A stretch of DNA of 32,693 nucleotides from IMG/VR virus record IMGVR_UViG_3300042373_000562, positions 1-32,693 of that record. The stretch is one strand, 5' to 3'. Each line of letters opens with the position of its first letter. Within the stretch, counting starts at the first letter, position 1. This DNA comes from a virus. The translations under genes and the position numbers were made by a program. This document shows, in pieces, positions 17,734 to 23,949 of this stretch. Below the pieces are notes generated by a model. The model worked only from the letters and a program-made list of their open reading frames with translations. It made no database searches and was not told the DNA's origin.

Positions 17734-18131
17734 AGAAGATCGCCTTTTTGATTCTGGTTCTTTCGTCGTTGTCTGGTTGTGTGACTGAACAAAAATGTCG
17801 CGATCGTTTTCCTTTGCAAATGCAAACGATTGTGAAAGACACTTTGATCGTCACTTCGTCCAGAACATTCGACACGTTGATTCAGGACGTCGGAAAAGAC
17901 ACGGTTTTCATTCGTGACATCAAGACAAGGATCGAAACAAAACTTGTTCGCGTGAACGATTCAATCTTCGTTTCGACGAAATGTCCTTCGGACACGGTTC
18001 GCGTCGAAAAAGTGATTCAAACCTTTTCAAATAACGTCAAGAATGTTTTCGACTGGTTTCCGGTTATTTTGGCGATTATTGGAACAACAATCGTTTTCTT
18101 TGTCTTCACAATGTTCATCAAACGAAAATGA
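17730..18131 (+). CDS. Putative unimolecular spanin (lipoprotein plus C-terminal TM)
   Basis: The 133-aa protein has a signal peptide with a lipobox (LSGC, lipidated Cys at residue 17) and a C-terminal transmembrane helix at about 109-130 followed by KRK. This two-anchor layout is that of u-spanins, which link outer and inner membranes and fuse them in the last step of lysis of Gram-negative hosts. The periplasmic part is rich in beta-type residues. The ATG at 17730 overlaps the previous stop and places the signal peptide at the N-terminus; longer in-frame starts would bury it. Confidence 0.75.
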   Translation: MKKIAFLILVLSSLSGCVTEQKCRDRFPLQMQTIVKDTLIVTSSRTFDTLIQDVGKDTVFIRDIKTRIETKLVRVNDSIFVSTKCPSDTVRVEKVIQTFSNNVKNVFDWFPVILAIIGTTIVFFVFTMFIKRK

Positions 18132-18577
18132 ATCTTCAGGACCTTCAGAATCGAATTCAATTCATCACAACACGACTGAACGCGAAGAAAGTCGATTTCT
18201 TGGTTTTGGGCGGAAAGAATCTTGAAGGATTAATGAAGGCGCGAATTTTCAATGACGGACTTGATTCAAAAGAAGCAAAAATCGGAAAATACAAATCGAA
18301 GTCATGGATCGCGAAAAGGTCCGAAAATGGACGTCAAACTTCAAATGTCGATCTTGAATTCACTGGTGAACTTCGCGATTCGATTCAAGTCGTTCGTTCA
18401 AAAAATGAAGTTTTCATTGTGATCAACAACGACAAAGACTTCGCAAAGGCAAAAGGTCAAGAATCGCGAAGGAAAAAGAAAATCTTCATTCCTTCGCGTG
18501 ACGAAAGAAAGCAAACCGAAGACTACATTGTTGACCTTTTCAACGAAGAACTTTCTAAAATTGTGAAACTCTTATGA
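18128..18577 (+). CDS. Putative head-tail joining / tail completion protein (HK97 gp10-like)
   Basis: The 149-aa protein is basic and has the look of phage virion morphogenesis or HK97-gp10-type proteins: an N-terminal helix, a GKYKSKSW segment, VDLEFTGELRDSIQV, a short beta strand (VFIVINN) and a C-terminal FIPSRDE followed by a helix. Such proteins link the neck to the tail tube. It overlaps the genes on both sides by 4 nt and precedes a tail-terminator candidate, the usual neck-gene order. Confidence 0.6.
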   Translation: MNLQDLQNRIQFITTRLNAKKVDFLVLGGKNLEGLMKARIFNDGLDSKEAKIGKYKSKSWIAKRSENGRQTSNVDLEFTGELRDSIQVVRSKNEVFIVINNDKDFAKAKGQESRRKKKIFIPSRDERKQTEDYIVDLFNEELSKIVKLL

Positions 18578-19140
18578 TCGAACAAATTCAAATCATTGCC
18601 GACGCGATTTCAAGTTCAATTCCAGACTTCAAGAAATCCGTTTTTCTTGCCGTTCTGGATGAAGAAGGCCGCGTTTTGAAGCGCGATCAAACTTCGAACG
18701 AATACGTGTTCGCCGGAATCAATGACCTTGACAACTCTTATTTCTACATTCGGACGCGCAATTCTGGAAAGATTGAATTTTCTGAATCTTCAACTTCAAA
18801 AAAGTTCGCGCAATTTCAAAACTTCTTTCGTGTCCGTTACGAATTGCGTGTCGTTGCGTGTTTGCAAAATGTCGATCCGTTTTGTTTCGAAGAATCGCTT
18901 CGGTTTGCAATCATGAACGCGAATCTTCAATCTTCGGCGATTTTTGCGAACGTGTCCGTTGTTCCAGTTCAATCGTTAATTGATCCGATCGCGGTCGTTT
19001 CTGAAGAAACGCCGTCGAAGAAGACAAAACAATTTTCGAAAAACTTGACCTTTGTCGCGTTCGATTTCGACATTGTCGGCGATCGCGACATGTCACTTGA
19101 AGCATATTGTTTGAATCCTTGTTCGCCGCCGTCTTGTTAA
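18574..19140 (+). CDS. Putative tail terminator / neck protein
   Basis: The 188-aa protein directly follows the tail completion candidate, where tail terminators are often found. It is alpha/beta with repeated FxVRYEL/RVVACLQ-type strands. It ends with a Cys-rich tail (YCLNPCSPPSC), and Cys is the last residue. No diagnostic motif was seen; the role is positional. Confidence 0.5.
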   Translation: MIEQIQIIADAISSSIPDFKKSVFLAVLDEEGRVLKRDQTSNEYVFAGINDLDNSYFYIRTRNSGKIEFSESSTSKKFAQFQNFFRVRYELRVVACLQNVDPFCFEESLRFAIMNANLQSSAIFANVSVVPVQSLIDPIAVVSEETPSKKTKQFSKNLTFVAFDFDIVGDRDMSLEAYCLNPCSPPSC

Positions 19141-19171
19141 AATTCATAATTTTACCAAAAAGAAAAACGTC

Positions 19172-19477
19172 ATGAATTGCGGCTGCACAAAACACTTAGG
19201 TTGTTTCCTTCCTAATCAATTAATTGACTTCGGCGTTTTGGCGCCTTACACGGGCGATTATGAAATCGAAGTCTTTTCAAATTCTGGATTTCAAACTTTC
19301 GTTCATCAAGAAGATTTCGGAACGCCGTTCACATTGCCGTTCACGTTCAATGAAAATTCGACGACGATTATCAAAGTAAAATTCGACATCGCGTTTGTTC
19401 AGTACGGAATGTATTACATGACGTCAAAGGACGGCGCGTGTTCGTTTGAAGTTTCAGGAATTTCGCCTTCTTGTTAA
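19172..19477 (+). CDS. Small Cys-containing structural protein candidate
   Basis: The 101-aa protein begins MNCGCTKHLGC and ends SPSC. The core is beta-rich (YEIEVFSNSGFQTFVHQ, FTLPFTFNENSTTIIKVKFD). It may be a head decoration or tail accessory domain. It follows an A-rich 31-nt leader, and no family is recognised. Confidence 0.55.
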   Translation: MNCGCTKHLGCFLPNQLIDFGVLAPYTGDYEIEVFSNSGFQTFVHQEDFGTPFTLPFTFNENSTTIIKVKFDIAFVQYGMYYMTSKDGACSFEVSGISPSC

Positions 19478-19487
19478 AAAATACAAA

Positions 19488-19910
19488 ATGAAAAATTTCG
19501 CAAAAGTCAAAGAATCAATCAATCAATTCGGATTCATTTCAATCGGATTCTTGTTCGGTTTCGCCGTCGCGATCTTGACCGGACAAACGGCCGGTCCAGT
19601 ATTCACGGCCGTCGCCGTTGGAACTTCGTCGGCCTTGATTTCGATTTTCGTCGATTTCATAATTCAACCGGAACAAATCTTCGGATTCTGGACAACAAAG
19701 GTTCTGAAGTGGATCAAACACGAAAGAAACTTGTTGCGTGTTTTGGCGAAACCTTTAGGCGGTTGTTTGTATTGTATGAACGTCTGGTTGACTTTGGCCG
19801 TGTTCATTTATTCAAAACCTTTCACCGGTTTTTCATGGCCGGTTTTCTTCGCGGTTGTTTCGATTTCACACGTCGTTCTTGCGATCGTTGAAAGGAAAGT
19901 GAATTCTTAA
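19488..19910 (+). CDS. Integral membrane protein with GGCLYCMNVW motif
   Basis: The 140-aa protein has about four hydrophobic segments (residues near 13-30, 37-58, 96-110 and 116-134) and a conserved-looking CxxC motif followed by a Trp (GGCLYCMNVW, around 90-99). The motif recalls small phage membrane proteins with a CxxC-x2-W element (perhaps DUF1360-like), whose function is not known to me. The ATG at 19488 is chosen because it follows the previous stop by 10 nt with an A-rich leader. It is the last gene of the late region. Confidence 0.6.
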   Translation: MKNFAKVKESINQFGFISIGFLFGFAVAILTGQTAGPVFTAVAVGTSSALISIFVDFIIQPEQIFGFWTTKVLKWIKHERNLLRVLAKPLGGCLYCMNVWLTLAVFIYSKPFTGFSWPVFFAVVSISHVVLAIVERKVNS

Positions 19911-19940
19911 AAAGTCGCGCCGTATTTGACGGCCTTTTCA

Positions 19941-19948
19941 TATATTTG
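19941..19948 (+). promoter_or_regulatory. Promoter-like TATATTTG (first of a tandem pair)
   Basis: TATATTTG fits the Bacteroidota -7 consensus and is followed by TGAC. The same TAYATTTGTGAC word recurs 31 nt later. No good -33 element is seen at the expected distance. Confidence 0.45.
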
Positions 19949-19971
19949 TGACATTGTTCAAGTGGTTTTGA

Positions 19972-19979
19972 TACATTTG
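19972..19979 (+). promoter_or_regulatory. Promoter-like TACATTTG (second of a tandem pair)
   Basis: TACATTTG followed by TGAC repeats the upstream element. A transcript from here would start about 19986 and run straight into the hairpin at 19994-20018, giving a very short RNA unless it reads through. Confidence 0.45.
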
Positions 19980-19993
19980 TGACGATTTGCGAC

Positions 19994-20019
19994 AAACGCC
20001 GAACTTGTTTCGGCGTTTT
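19994..20019 (+). terminator. Hairpin terminator at the end of the late region
   Basis: AAACGCCGAA (19994-20003) pairs perfectly with TTCGGCGTTT (20009-20018) around a 5-nt loop, with a T-run in the 3' arm. It ends the late transcript coming from the membrane protein gene. Confidence 0.8.
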
Positions 20020-20081
20020 GCATTTTATCAAGTTGGCTTTCAGTCAATTAAAAAAATGTTTTGACATTTATTTCAGTTTTG

Positions 20082-20112
20082 TTTGTTTGTGTTGATAATG
20101 TTTCTACATTTG
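20082..20112 (+). promoter_or_regulatory. Strong Bacteroidota-type early promoter 1
   Basis: TTTG (20082-20085), exactly 19 nt, then TACATTTG (20105-20112) match the Bacteroidota -33/-7 consensus. The spacing and -7 sequence are identical to the promoter at 22149. It drives the 67-aa gene. Confidence 0.85.
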
Positions 20113-20134
20113 TCAAACGCAAAACGAACACGTC

Positions 20135-20338
20135 ATGAACTACAAATCACATTTATTCGCAAGTATCGGAAACAACAAACTTCATCCTTCAAGGATGCAA
20201 TGCGGCCGTCATATTTACAGAAACGGAAAAGGAACACACGCCGTGAAAACTGCACAATTCAAAAAAGACTTTGAAGAAGATGAATCAAGTGTTTGCGAAA
20301 AGTGTTTGAAGTGGGCAAAAGAAAACGGAAAAATCTAA
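20135..20338 (+). CDS. Small Cys/His protein, first early gene
   Basis: The 67-aa basic protein has CGRH in the middle and CEKC near the end, a possible zinc-binding set. It is the only gene between a consensus promoter and a strong terminator, so it should be heavily expressed early. The function is unknown; a small regulator or host-takeover protein is plausible. Confidence 0.65.
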   Translation: MNYKSHLFASIGNNKLHPSRMQCGRHIYRNGKGTHAVKTAQFKKDFEEDESSVCEKCLKWAKENGKI

Positions 20339-20345
20339 AAATATC

Positions 20346-20373
20346 AAGGACCGGTTTCGGCCGGTCCTTTTTT
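20346..20373 (+). terminator. Strong terminator behind the first early gene
   Basis: AAGGACCGG (20346-20354), loop TTTCGG, and CCGGTCCTT (20361-20369) form a perfect 9-bp stem followed by T6. The GGACCGG stem, loop and T-run recur at 22505-22530. Confidence 0.9.
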
Positions 20374-20391
20374 ATTCAATCGCAAATCAAA
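20348..20391 (+). repeat. Terminator-leader repeat, copy 1
   Basis: Terminator stem, T-run and the leader motif CGCAAATCAAA (20381-20391) form a block repeated almost exactly at 22505-22545, with only a 3-nt length difference after the T-run. Both copies stand between a small Cys-rich gene and an early operon. Confidence 0.85.
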
Positions 20392-20396
20392 AAAAA

Positions 20397-21047
20397 ATGA
20401 ATTCAATTGTTTACAATGAAGATTGTCTTTCAGGAATGAAAAGATTTCCAGACAAATATTTCGATTTGGCCGTTGTTGATCCGCCTTATGGGATAAATAT
20501 TGCTGCAAGTGGAAGCATAGGCAGAGATAAGTTTACTCCTAAAAATTGGGATGAAAAAATACCTGACAATGAATACTTTATTGAGTTGCAGCGGGTATCT
20601 AAAAATCAAATTGTTTGGGGTGGAAATTACTTTCCTTATTTATGGAATAACGGATGTAAGGGCTTTATCTGTTGGAATAAATTAAACCACCACGATAACA
20701 GAGCAGATGTTGAGTTGGCTTGGACTTCATTTAATAAGTTGGCTAAATATTTCGAATATATGTGGGATGGAAATAGATATGGAACTAAAGGAAATATACA
20801 AGGAGTAGGAAAGCCAACTATAAGAATTCATCCAACACAAAAACCGGTTGCCCTTTACGACTGGATATTTCACAACTACGCGAAACCAGAAGACAAGATT
20901 CTTGATACTCATTTAGGAAGTGGATCTTCAAGAATTGCCGCCTTCAAAAACGGACTTGATTTCACCGGTTTTGAACTTGACAAAGAATATTTCGAAGCCG
21001 CCGAAAAGCGTTTCAAAGTATTCAAATCACAATTGACACTTTTTTAA
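20397..21047 (+). CDS. Orphan DNA adenine/cytosine-N4 methyltransferase, mosaic gene
   Basis: The 216-aa protein has the amino-methyltransferase motifs: catalytic DPPY (28-31) near the N-terminus, HPTQKP (145-150), and the SAM-binding segment DTHLGSGSSRIAA (170-182) followed by FELD. The order (motif IV before motif I) is that of beta-type enzymes, with the target recognition domain in between. No cognate nuclease is nearby, so it probably protects phage DNA from host restriction. Codon use is split: the ends look like the rest of the genome, whereas about bases 20488-20850 use ATA, GAG, AGG, GCT and TTA codons that are rare elsewhere, pointing to a swapped recognition domain. Confidence 0.9.
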   Translation: MNSIVYNEDCLSGMKRFPDKYFDLAVVDPPYGINIAASGSIGRDKFTPKNWDEKIPDNEYFIELQRVSKNQIVWGGNYFPYLWNNGCKGFICWNKLNHHDNRADVELAWTSFNKLAKYFEYMWDGNRYGTKGNIQGVGKPTIRIHPTQKPVALYDWIFHNYAKPEDKILDTHLGSGSSRIAAFKNGLDFTGFELDKEYFEAAEKRFKVFKSQLTLF

Positions 21048-21051
21048 TCAC

Positions 21052-21405
21052 ATGACAACAAACTTCAAAAGTTTCGGAACCTTCAAAAGAAAGTTCATTC
21101 TTGAACAAAAAGAAATTCATGACGAATTTCAGGATCTTGTTTCAAACTTTTTCGCCGTTCTTTTTTCTTACGATTGGGATTCATTGGACGAACTTTTTCA
21201 ATACAAAGTTTTCGAAGAATACAATCGAATTTGGATTGTTTTTTCGGAAAGGTGGAACCAGAATGAACGACACGTCACAAAGGTCAATTCTTACGCTTTT
21301 CATCAATTCGCAATAAGTCAAAACGAAAAGGACCTTGAAAACGGAATCAACTTGATCAAATTAAATGAAGAAGTCAAATCAAGCGATTCAGGCGCGTCTT
21401 TTTGA
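21052..21405 (+). CDS. Hypothetical early protein
   Basis: The 117-aa helical, aromatic and acidic protein lies 4 nt after the methyltransferase. It has an FFAVLFSYDWDSLDELF segment and a Ser/Asp-rich C-terminal end. No family is recognised. It overlaps the next gene by 41 nt. Confidence 0.6.
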   Translation: MTTNFKSFGTFKRKFILEQKEIHDEFQDLVSNFFAVLFSYDWDSLDELFQYKVFEEYNRIWIVFSERWNQNERHVTKVNSYAFHQFAISQNEKDLENGINLIKLNEEVKSSDSGASF

Positions 21406-21583
21406 AGAATCGGACAAACATGTCGTCGAATTCCAGATCGTCGGCAAATCAACGCAAATCACGCGAATAATGACAAAAGAAGAATGTCAAGACTTTATTG
21501 ACTTTCTTGACGTGTTCGCGATTCAATACAACTTCGCAAATATCAAGAATCATGAAAGTAATAATCAAACACGAATTCAATAA
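21365..21583 (+). CDS. Hypothetical small early protein
   Basis: The 72-aa protein overlaps its neighbours by 41 and 32 nt. It has a strand-like segment (HVVEFQIVGKSTQITRIM) and a helix (KEECQDFIDFLDVFAIQY). No family is recognised. The overlaps suggest coupled translation within the methyltransferase operon. Confidence 0.55.
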   Translation: MKKSNQAIQARLFEESDKHVVEFQIVGKSTQITRIMTKEECQDFIDFLDVFAIQYNFANIKNHESNNQTRIQ

Positions 21584-22130
21584 ATTCAAACAACTGAACT
21601 TCAGAACCTTCGAAGTCAAACGGACCGTCGGCGGAAAGATCGCCGAAGTTTACATTCCTGAACAAGATCGAACACTTGACTTTTCGTTCAAAGAAGTTTT
21701 GATTCTGGACGTTGAAGGCGTTCTTCAAAGTTTCCAGAATGAAGGAATTCCGACAAACGATTTCGACTTTGTCATGAACTACCTTGAACACAATTATCGC
21801 GATCCTGAAGAAATCATTGTGACTTTCGGTTGTTTGATTGATTCTTGTGTGAAGAAAATCAAGGCCGAAAAAAAGAAATTGAATTCGTGTTTGTTGTCCG
21901 ATTCAAGTCTTGAAGAAAAGATTCCTTGTTCAAACTTTTCAGTTTTGAATGAAATCAAACACGAATTCAAACACGGTAAATATTACAGAAACAAAGTTCA
22001 TTTCGGCGACGTGGTCTTTGCAAATGGAAATGAAATTCAAGTCGAATGTAATGACGCGAATCCTTACATGAAAGGTCAAATTCTGACTTTTCACGCGATT
22101 CATCAAAACGGCGAAATCAAACCAAAATAA
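21552..22130 (+). CDS. Hypothetical early protein
   Basis: The 192-aa protein has an N-terminal beta-rich part, a Cys-containing helical middle (FGCLIDSCVKKIKAEKK, later CLL and IPC), and a C-terminal beta-rich domain with NPYMKGQILTFHAI. The start at 21552 overlaps the upstream gene by 32 nt; an in-frame ATG at 21498 would overlap it by 86 nt and is less likely. No family is recognised. Confidence 0.6.
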   Translation: MKVIIKHEFNKFKQLNFRTFEVKRTVGGKIAEVYIPEQDRTLDFSFKEVLILDVEGVLQSFQNEGIPTNDFDFVMNYLEHNYRDPEEIIVTFGCLIDSCVKKIKAEKKKLNSCLLSDSSLEEKIPCSNFSVLNEIKHEFKHGKYYRNKVHFGDVVFANGNEIQVECNDANPYMKGQILTFHAIHQNGEIKPK

Positions 22131-22148
22131 AAAAATATTTCTTTTTTA

Positions 22149-22179
22149 TTTGTTTATTTGATTTTTCTTTTTACATTTG
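22149..22179 (+). promoter_or_regulatory. Strong Bacteroidota-type early promoter 2
   Basis: TTTG (22149-22152), 19 nt, TACATTTG (22172-22179) copy the layout of the promoter at 20082. The surrounding DNA is very AT-rich. Transcripts should begin near the leader motif AGCAAATCAAA (22183-22193). Confidence 0.85.
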
Positions 22180-22203
22180 TCAAGCAAATCAAAACACAAA
22201 ATC

Positions 22204-22491
22204 ATGAAAAATCAAAAACCTTTAACAATTGAACTTTATGTTTCTCCACAAAAAGAAGCAAACGAAGAACGCTTCGGTTTAGACGCAAATCAATGTATTT
22301 GTTGTGGTAAACTAATGAAAGAAGGCGAAAAACTTTATGTTCATATGAACACAATCGGTCAAGTCTTGAATCCACAAATTGTCACTGATGAAAATTGTGA
22401 AGAATTGACCGGTTTTGAATCACAAGGCGCTTTTCCAGTCGGTAATTCTTGCGCGAAAAAAATGAAAGGATTCACTTTTCTTTTGGACTGA
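22204..22491 (+). CDS. Small Cys-rich protein (zinc-ribbon-like), second early module
   Basis: The 95-aa protein has CICCGK near residues 31-36 and further Cys at the C-terminal side (ENCEE, NSCAKK), consistent with zinc binding. It stands alone between a consensus promoter and a terminator, like the 67-aa gene, but does not look homologous to it. The ATG at 22204 is used because an earlier in-frame start would lie within the promoter. Confidence 0.7.
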   Translation: MKNQKPLTIELYVSPQKEANEERFGLDANQCICCGKLMKEGEKLYVHMNTIGQVLNPQIVTDENCEELTGFESQGAFPVGNSCAKKMKGFTFLLD

Positions 22492-22504
22492 TATAATTTT
22501 CAAC

Positions 22505-22530
22505 GGACCGGTTTCGGCCGGTCCTTTTTT
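22505..22530 (+). terminator. Strong terminator behind the second small Cys-rich gene
   Basis: GGACCGG (22505-22511), loop TTTCGG, CCGGTCC (22518-22524) and T6 repeat the terminator at 20346-20373. Confidence 0.9.
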
Positions 22531-22545
22531 CAATCGCAAATCAAA
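22505..22545 (+). repeat. Terminator-leader repeat, copy 2
   Basis: This is the second copy of the block at 20348-20391. It ends with CGCAAATCAAA (22535-22545), 12 nt upstream of the next ATG. Confidence 0.85.
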
Positions 22546-22557
22546 TCAATTCAAATC

Positions 22558-23181
22558 ATGTACAAACTACAAATCGAAAACACACTTTCCGGTTCATTAA
22601 CCGAAAAAACATTTCTTGAATTTTCAAAATGTTTTGAAGTCTTTCAGATCGAACTTCGAATTCGCGAAATCCAAAAGTTTGACGGTTTCGGAATTCCGCG
22701 CGACGAAGACATTGAAGACGTCGGTTTCGGACTTATGTTTTATGCGAACGGACGATTCGCGAACATTTCGATCCTGAAAACTGCAACGGGCAACGAATTG
22801 AAGATCAAGAATCCGTTCTTGAAGAATTACAACAAACACACTGAATCCTTGATTCATTTCATGCTTAACAACGGCGCCCGTGAATTCTTGTCGTTGAATG
22901 TTCAATTTGAATATTCAGACGCCGGACTTGTTCGATTCTTTGAATGTTCGAATCAAGTTGTCGGAATCGTTGAAAGGAAACAACAATTTGAAGTTGTCTT
23001 TTCTCAACACTTTGAAACATTCGGCGAAGCGGTGACGGCAATCGAAAAACATTTCAATTCAGACGACACGAATCCGGACTTGATCGAAAACAAAAACAGT
23101 TTTGAAAGAAACGTGTATTTGACAACGATCGTCACACTTTCAATCCTTTCAATTGTATTCTTGACAAAATTCTTTTTTTAA
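22558..23181 (+). CDS. Hypothetical early protein with C-terminal membrane anchor
   Basis: The 207-aa protein is soluble for about 180 residues and ends in a single hydrophobic helix (LTTIVTLSILSIVFLTKFFF) with no tail after it, the layout of a tail-anchored inner membrane protein. No family is recognised. As the first gene behind the second terminator it may act early at the membrane, for instance in host takeover or superinfection exclusion; this is only a guess. Confidence 0.6.
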   Translation: MYKLQIENTLSGSLTEKTFLEFSKCFEVFQIELRIREIQKFDGFGIPRDEDIEDVGFGLMFYANGRFANISILKTATGNELKIKNPFLKNYNKHTESLIHFMLNNGAREFLSLNVQFEYSDAGLVRFFECSNQVVGIVERKQQFEVVFSQHFETFGEAVTAIEKHFNSDDTNPDLIENKNSFERNVYLTTIVTLSILSIVFLTKFFF

Positions 23182-23184
23182 GCA

Positions 23185-23409
23185 ATGGAAAACGTCATTT
23201 TTCGCGATTTCTTCGCACAACTCAACGACACGGAAATCGAATTCGTGATCAATCACTTGAATCGAAATAGTGTTTTCGGTTTTGAAATTCTTCGGTCGAA
23301 CGTTGGCGACATTGACGCGAAGTTCATCAAATACTTTGTGAAAAATATTCAAGTCGGTTTTCTTGGATCAATCGTTTGCGAATCAATCGACAACAAAATT
23401 CAAATCTAA
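23185..23409 (+). CDS. Hypothetical small early protein
   Basis: The 74-aa protein is mostly helical (FFAQLNDTEIEFVINHLNR, FIKYFVKNIQ) and lies 3 nt after the membrane-anchored protein. No family is recognised. Confidence 0.55.
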   Translation: MENVIFRDFFAQLNDTEIEFVINHLNRNSVFGFEILRSNVGDIDAKFIKYFVKNIQVGFLGSIVCESIDNKIQI

Positions 23410-23421
23410 ATTCAAAACAAA

Positions 23422-23901
23422 ATGAACACACTTTCAAACATTGTCCAGACTGAAACCGAACTTTCGAAAAAGAAGGTCATTGAAGTTTCAAACGAACTTA
23501 TTCAACTAACTGAAGAAGGAAACATTGACACGTTGACCGTTCTTGCAAGGATCGAATTTCTTTCGCAAGTTTTGGACGCGGCGAAGGCCGTGATCCGCGA
23601 ACGCGCAAACGATGAACTGGATCTTTACGGTCCTGAAGCAAAGACCGGCGTCGTGAAACAAGGCGTCACTTTCAAACACAAAGAAACGGCCGTCAAATAC
23701 GACTTTTCAAATGTCGATTTCTGGAATCAACTTAAAAAAGAAGAAGAAGTTCACACAAACACAAGAAAAGAATTTGAATCATTCTTGAAGACAATCAAGA
23801 AACCGACCGAAATCGCGGATCCTGAAACCGGCGAAATGATCAAAGTCGCGCCGCCTATCAAATCGTCAAAAACGACGGTTGAAATAACACTTTCGAAATA
23901 A
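23422..23901 (+). CDS. Hypothetical protein of the recombination module
   Basis: The 159-aa protein lies just upstream of the Bet/RecT gene. It has an N-terminal helical half with coiled-coil character, a segment GVTFKHKETAVKYDFSN, a charged helix, and a C-terminal KSSKTTVEITLSK. Proteins of this sort are common beside phage annealing proteins and are sometimes compared with Gam or Gp157. I cannot confirm a family. Confidence 0.6.
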   Translation: MNTLSNIVQTETELSKKKVIEVSNELIQLTEEGNIDTLTVLARIEFLSQVLDAAKAVIRERANDELDLYGPEAKTGVVKQGVTFKHKETAVKYDFSNVDFWNQLKKEEEVHTNTRKEFESFLKTIKKPTEIADPETGEMIKVAPPIKSSKTTVEITLSK

Positions 23902-23918
23902 TATTCAAATAAACTTTG

Positions 23919-23926
23919 TATCTTTG
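23919..23926 (+). promoter_or_regulatory. Promoter-like TATCTTTG before the recombination gene
   Basis: TATCTTTG matches TAnnTTTG, and the predicted transcript would start near the leader motif CGCAAATCAAAA (from 23933) just before the ATG at 23950. No clear -33 TTTG is seen, so it may be weaker or need an activator. Confidence 0.65.
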
Positions 23927-23949
23927 TGAAAACGCAAATCAAAACAATC

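Noticed and set aside
19446-19487. Longer N-terminus for the CxxC membrane protein
   Set aside because: It would overlap the end of the 101-aa gene, whereas ATG 19488 has a clean A-rich leader.
20397-21047. Whole methyltransferase gene as a recent horizontal acquisition
   Set aside because: Only the centre has foreign composition; both ends follow the genome's codon use, so a domain exchange fits better.
23926-23949. GTG start for the annealing protein
   Set aside because: The GTG overlaps the promoter -7 element, so it would precede the transcript start.
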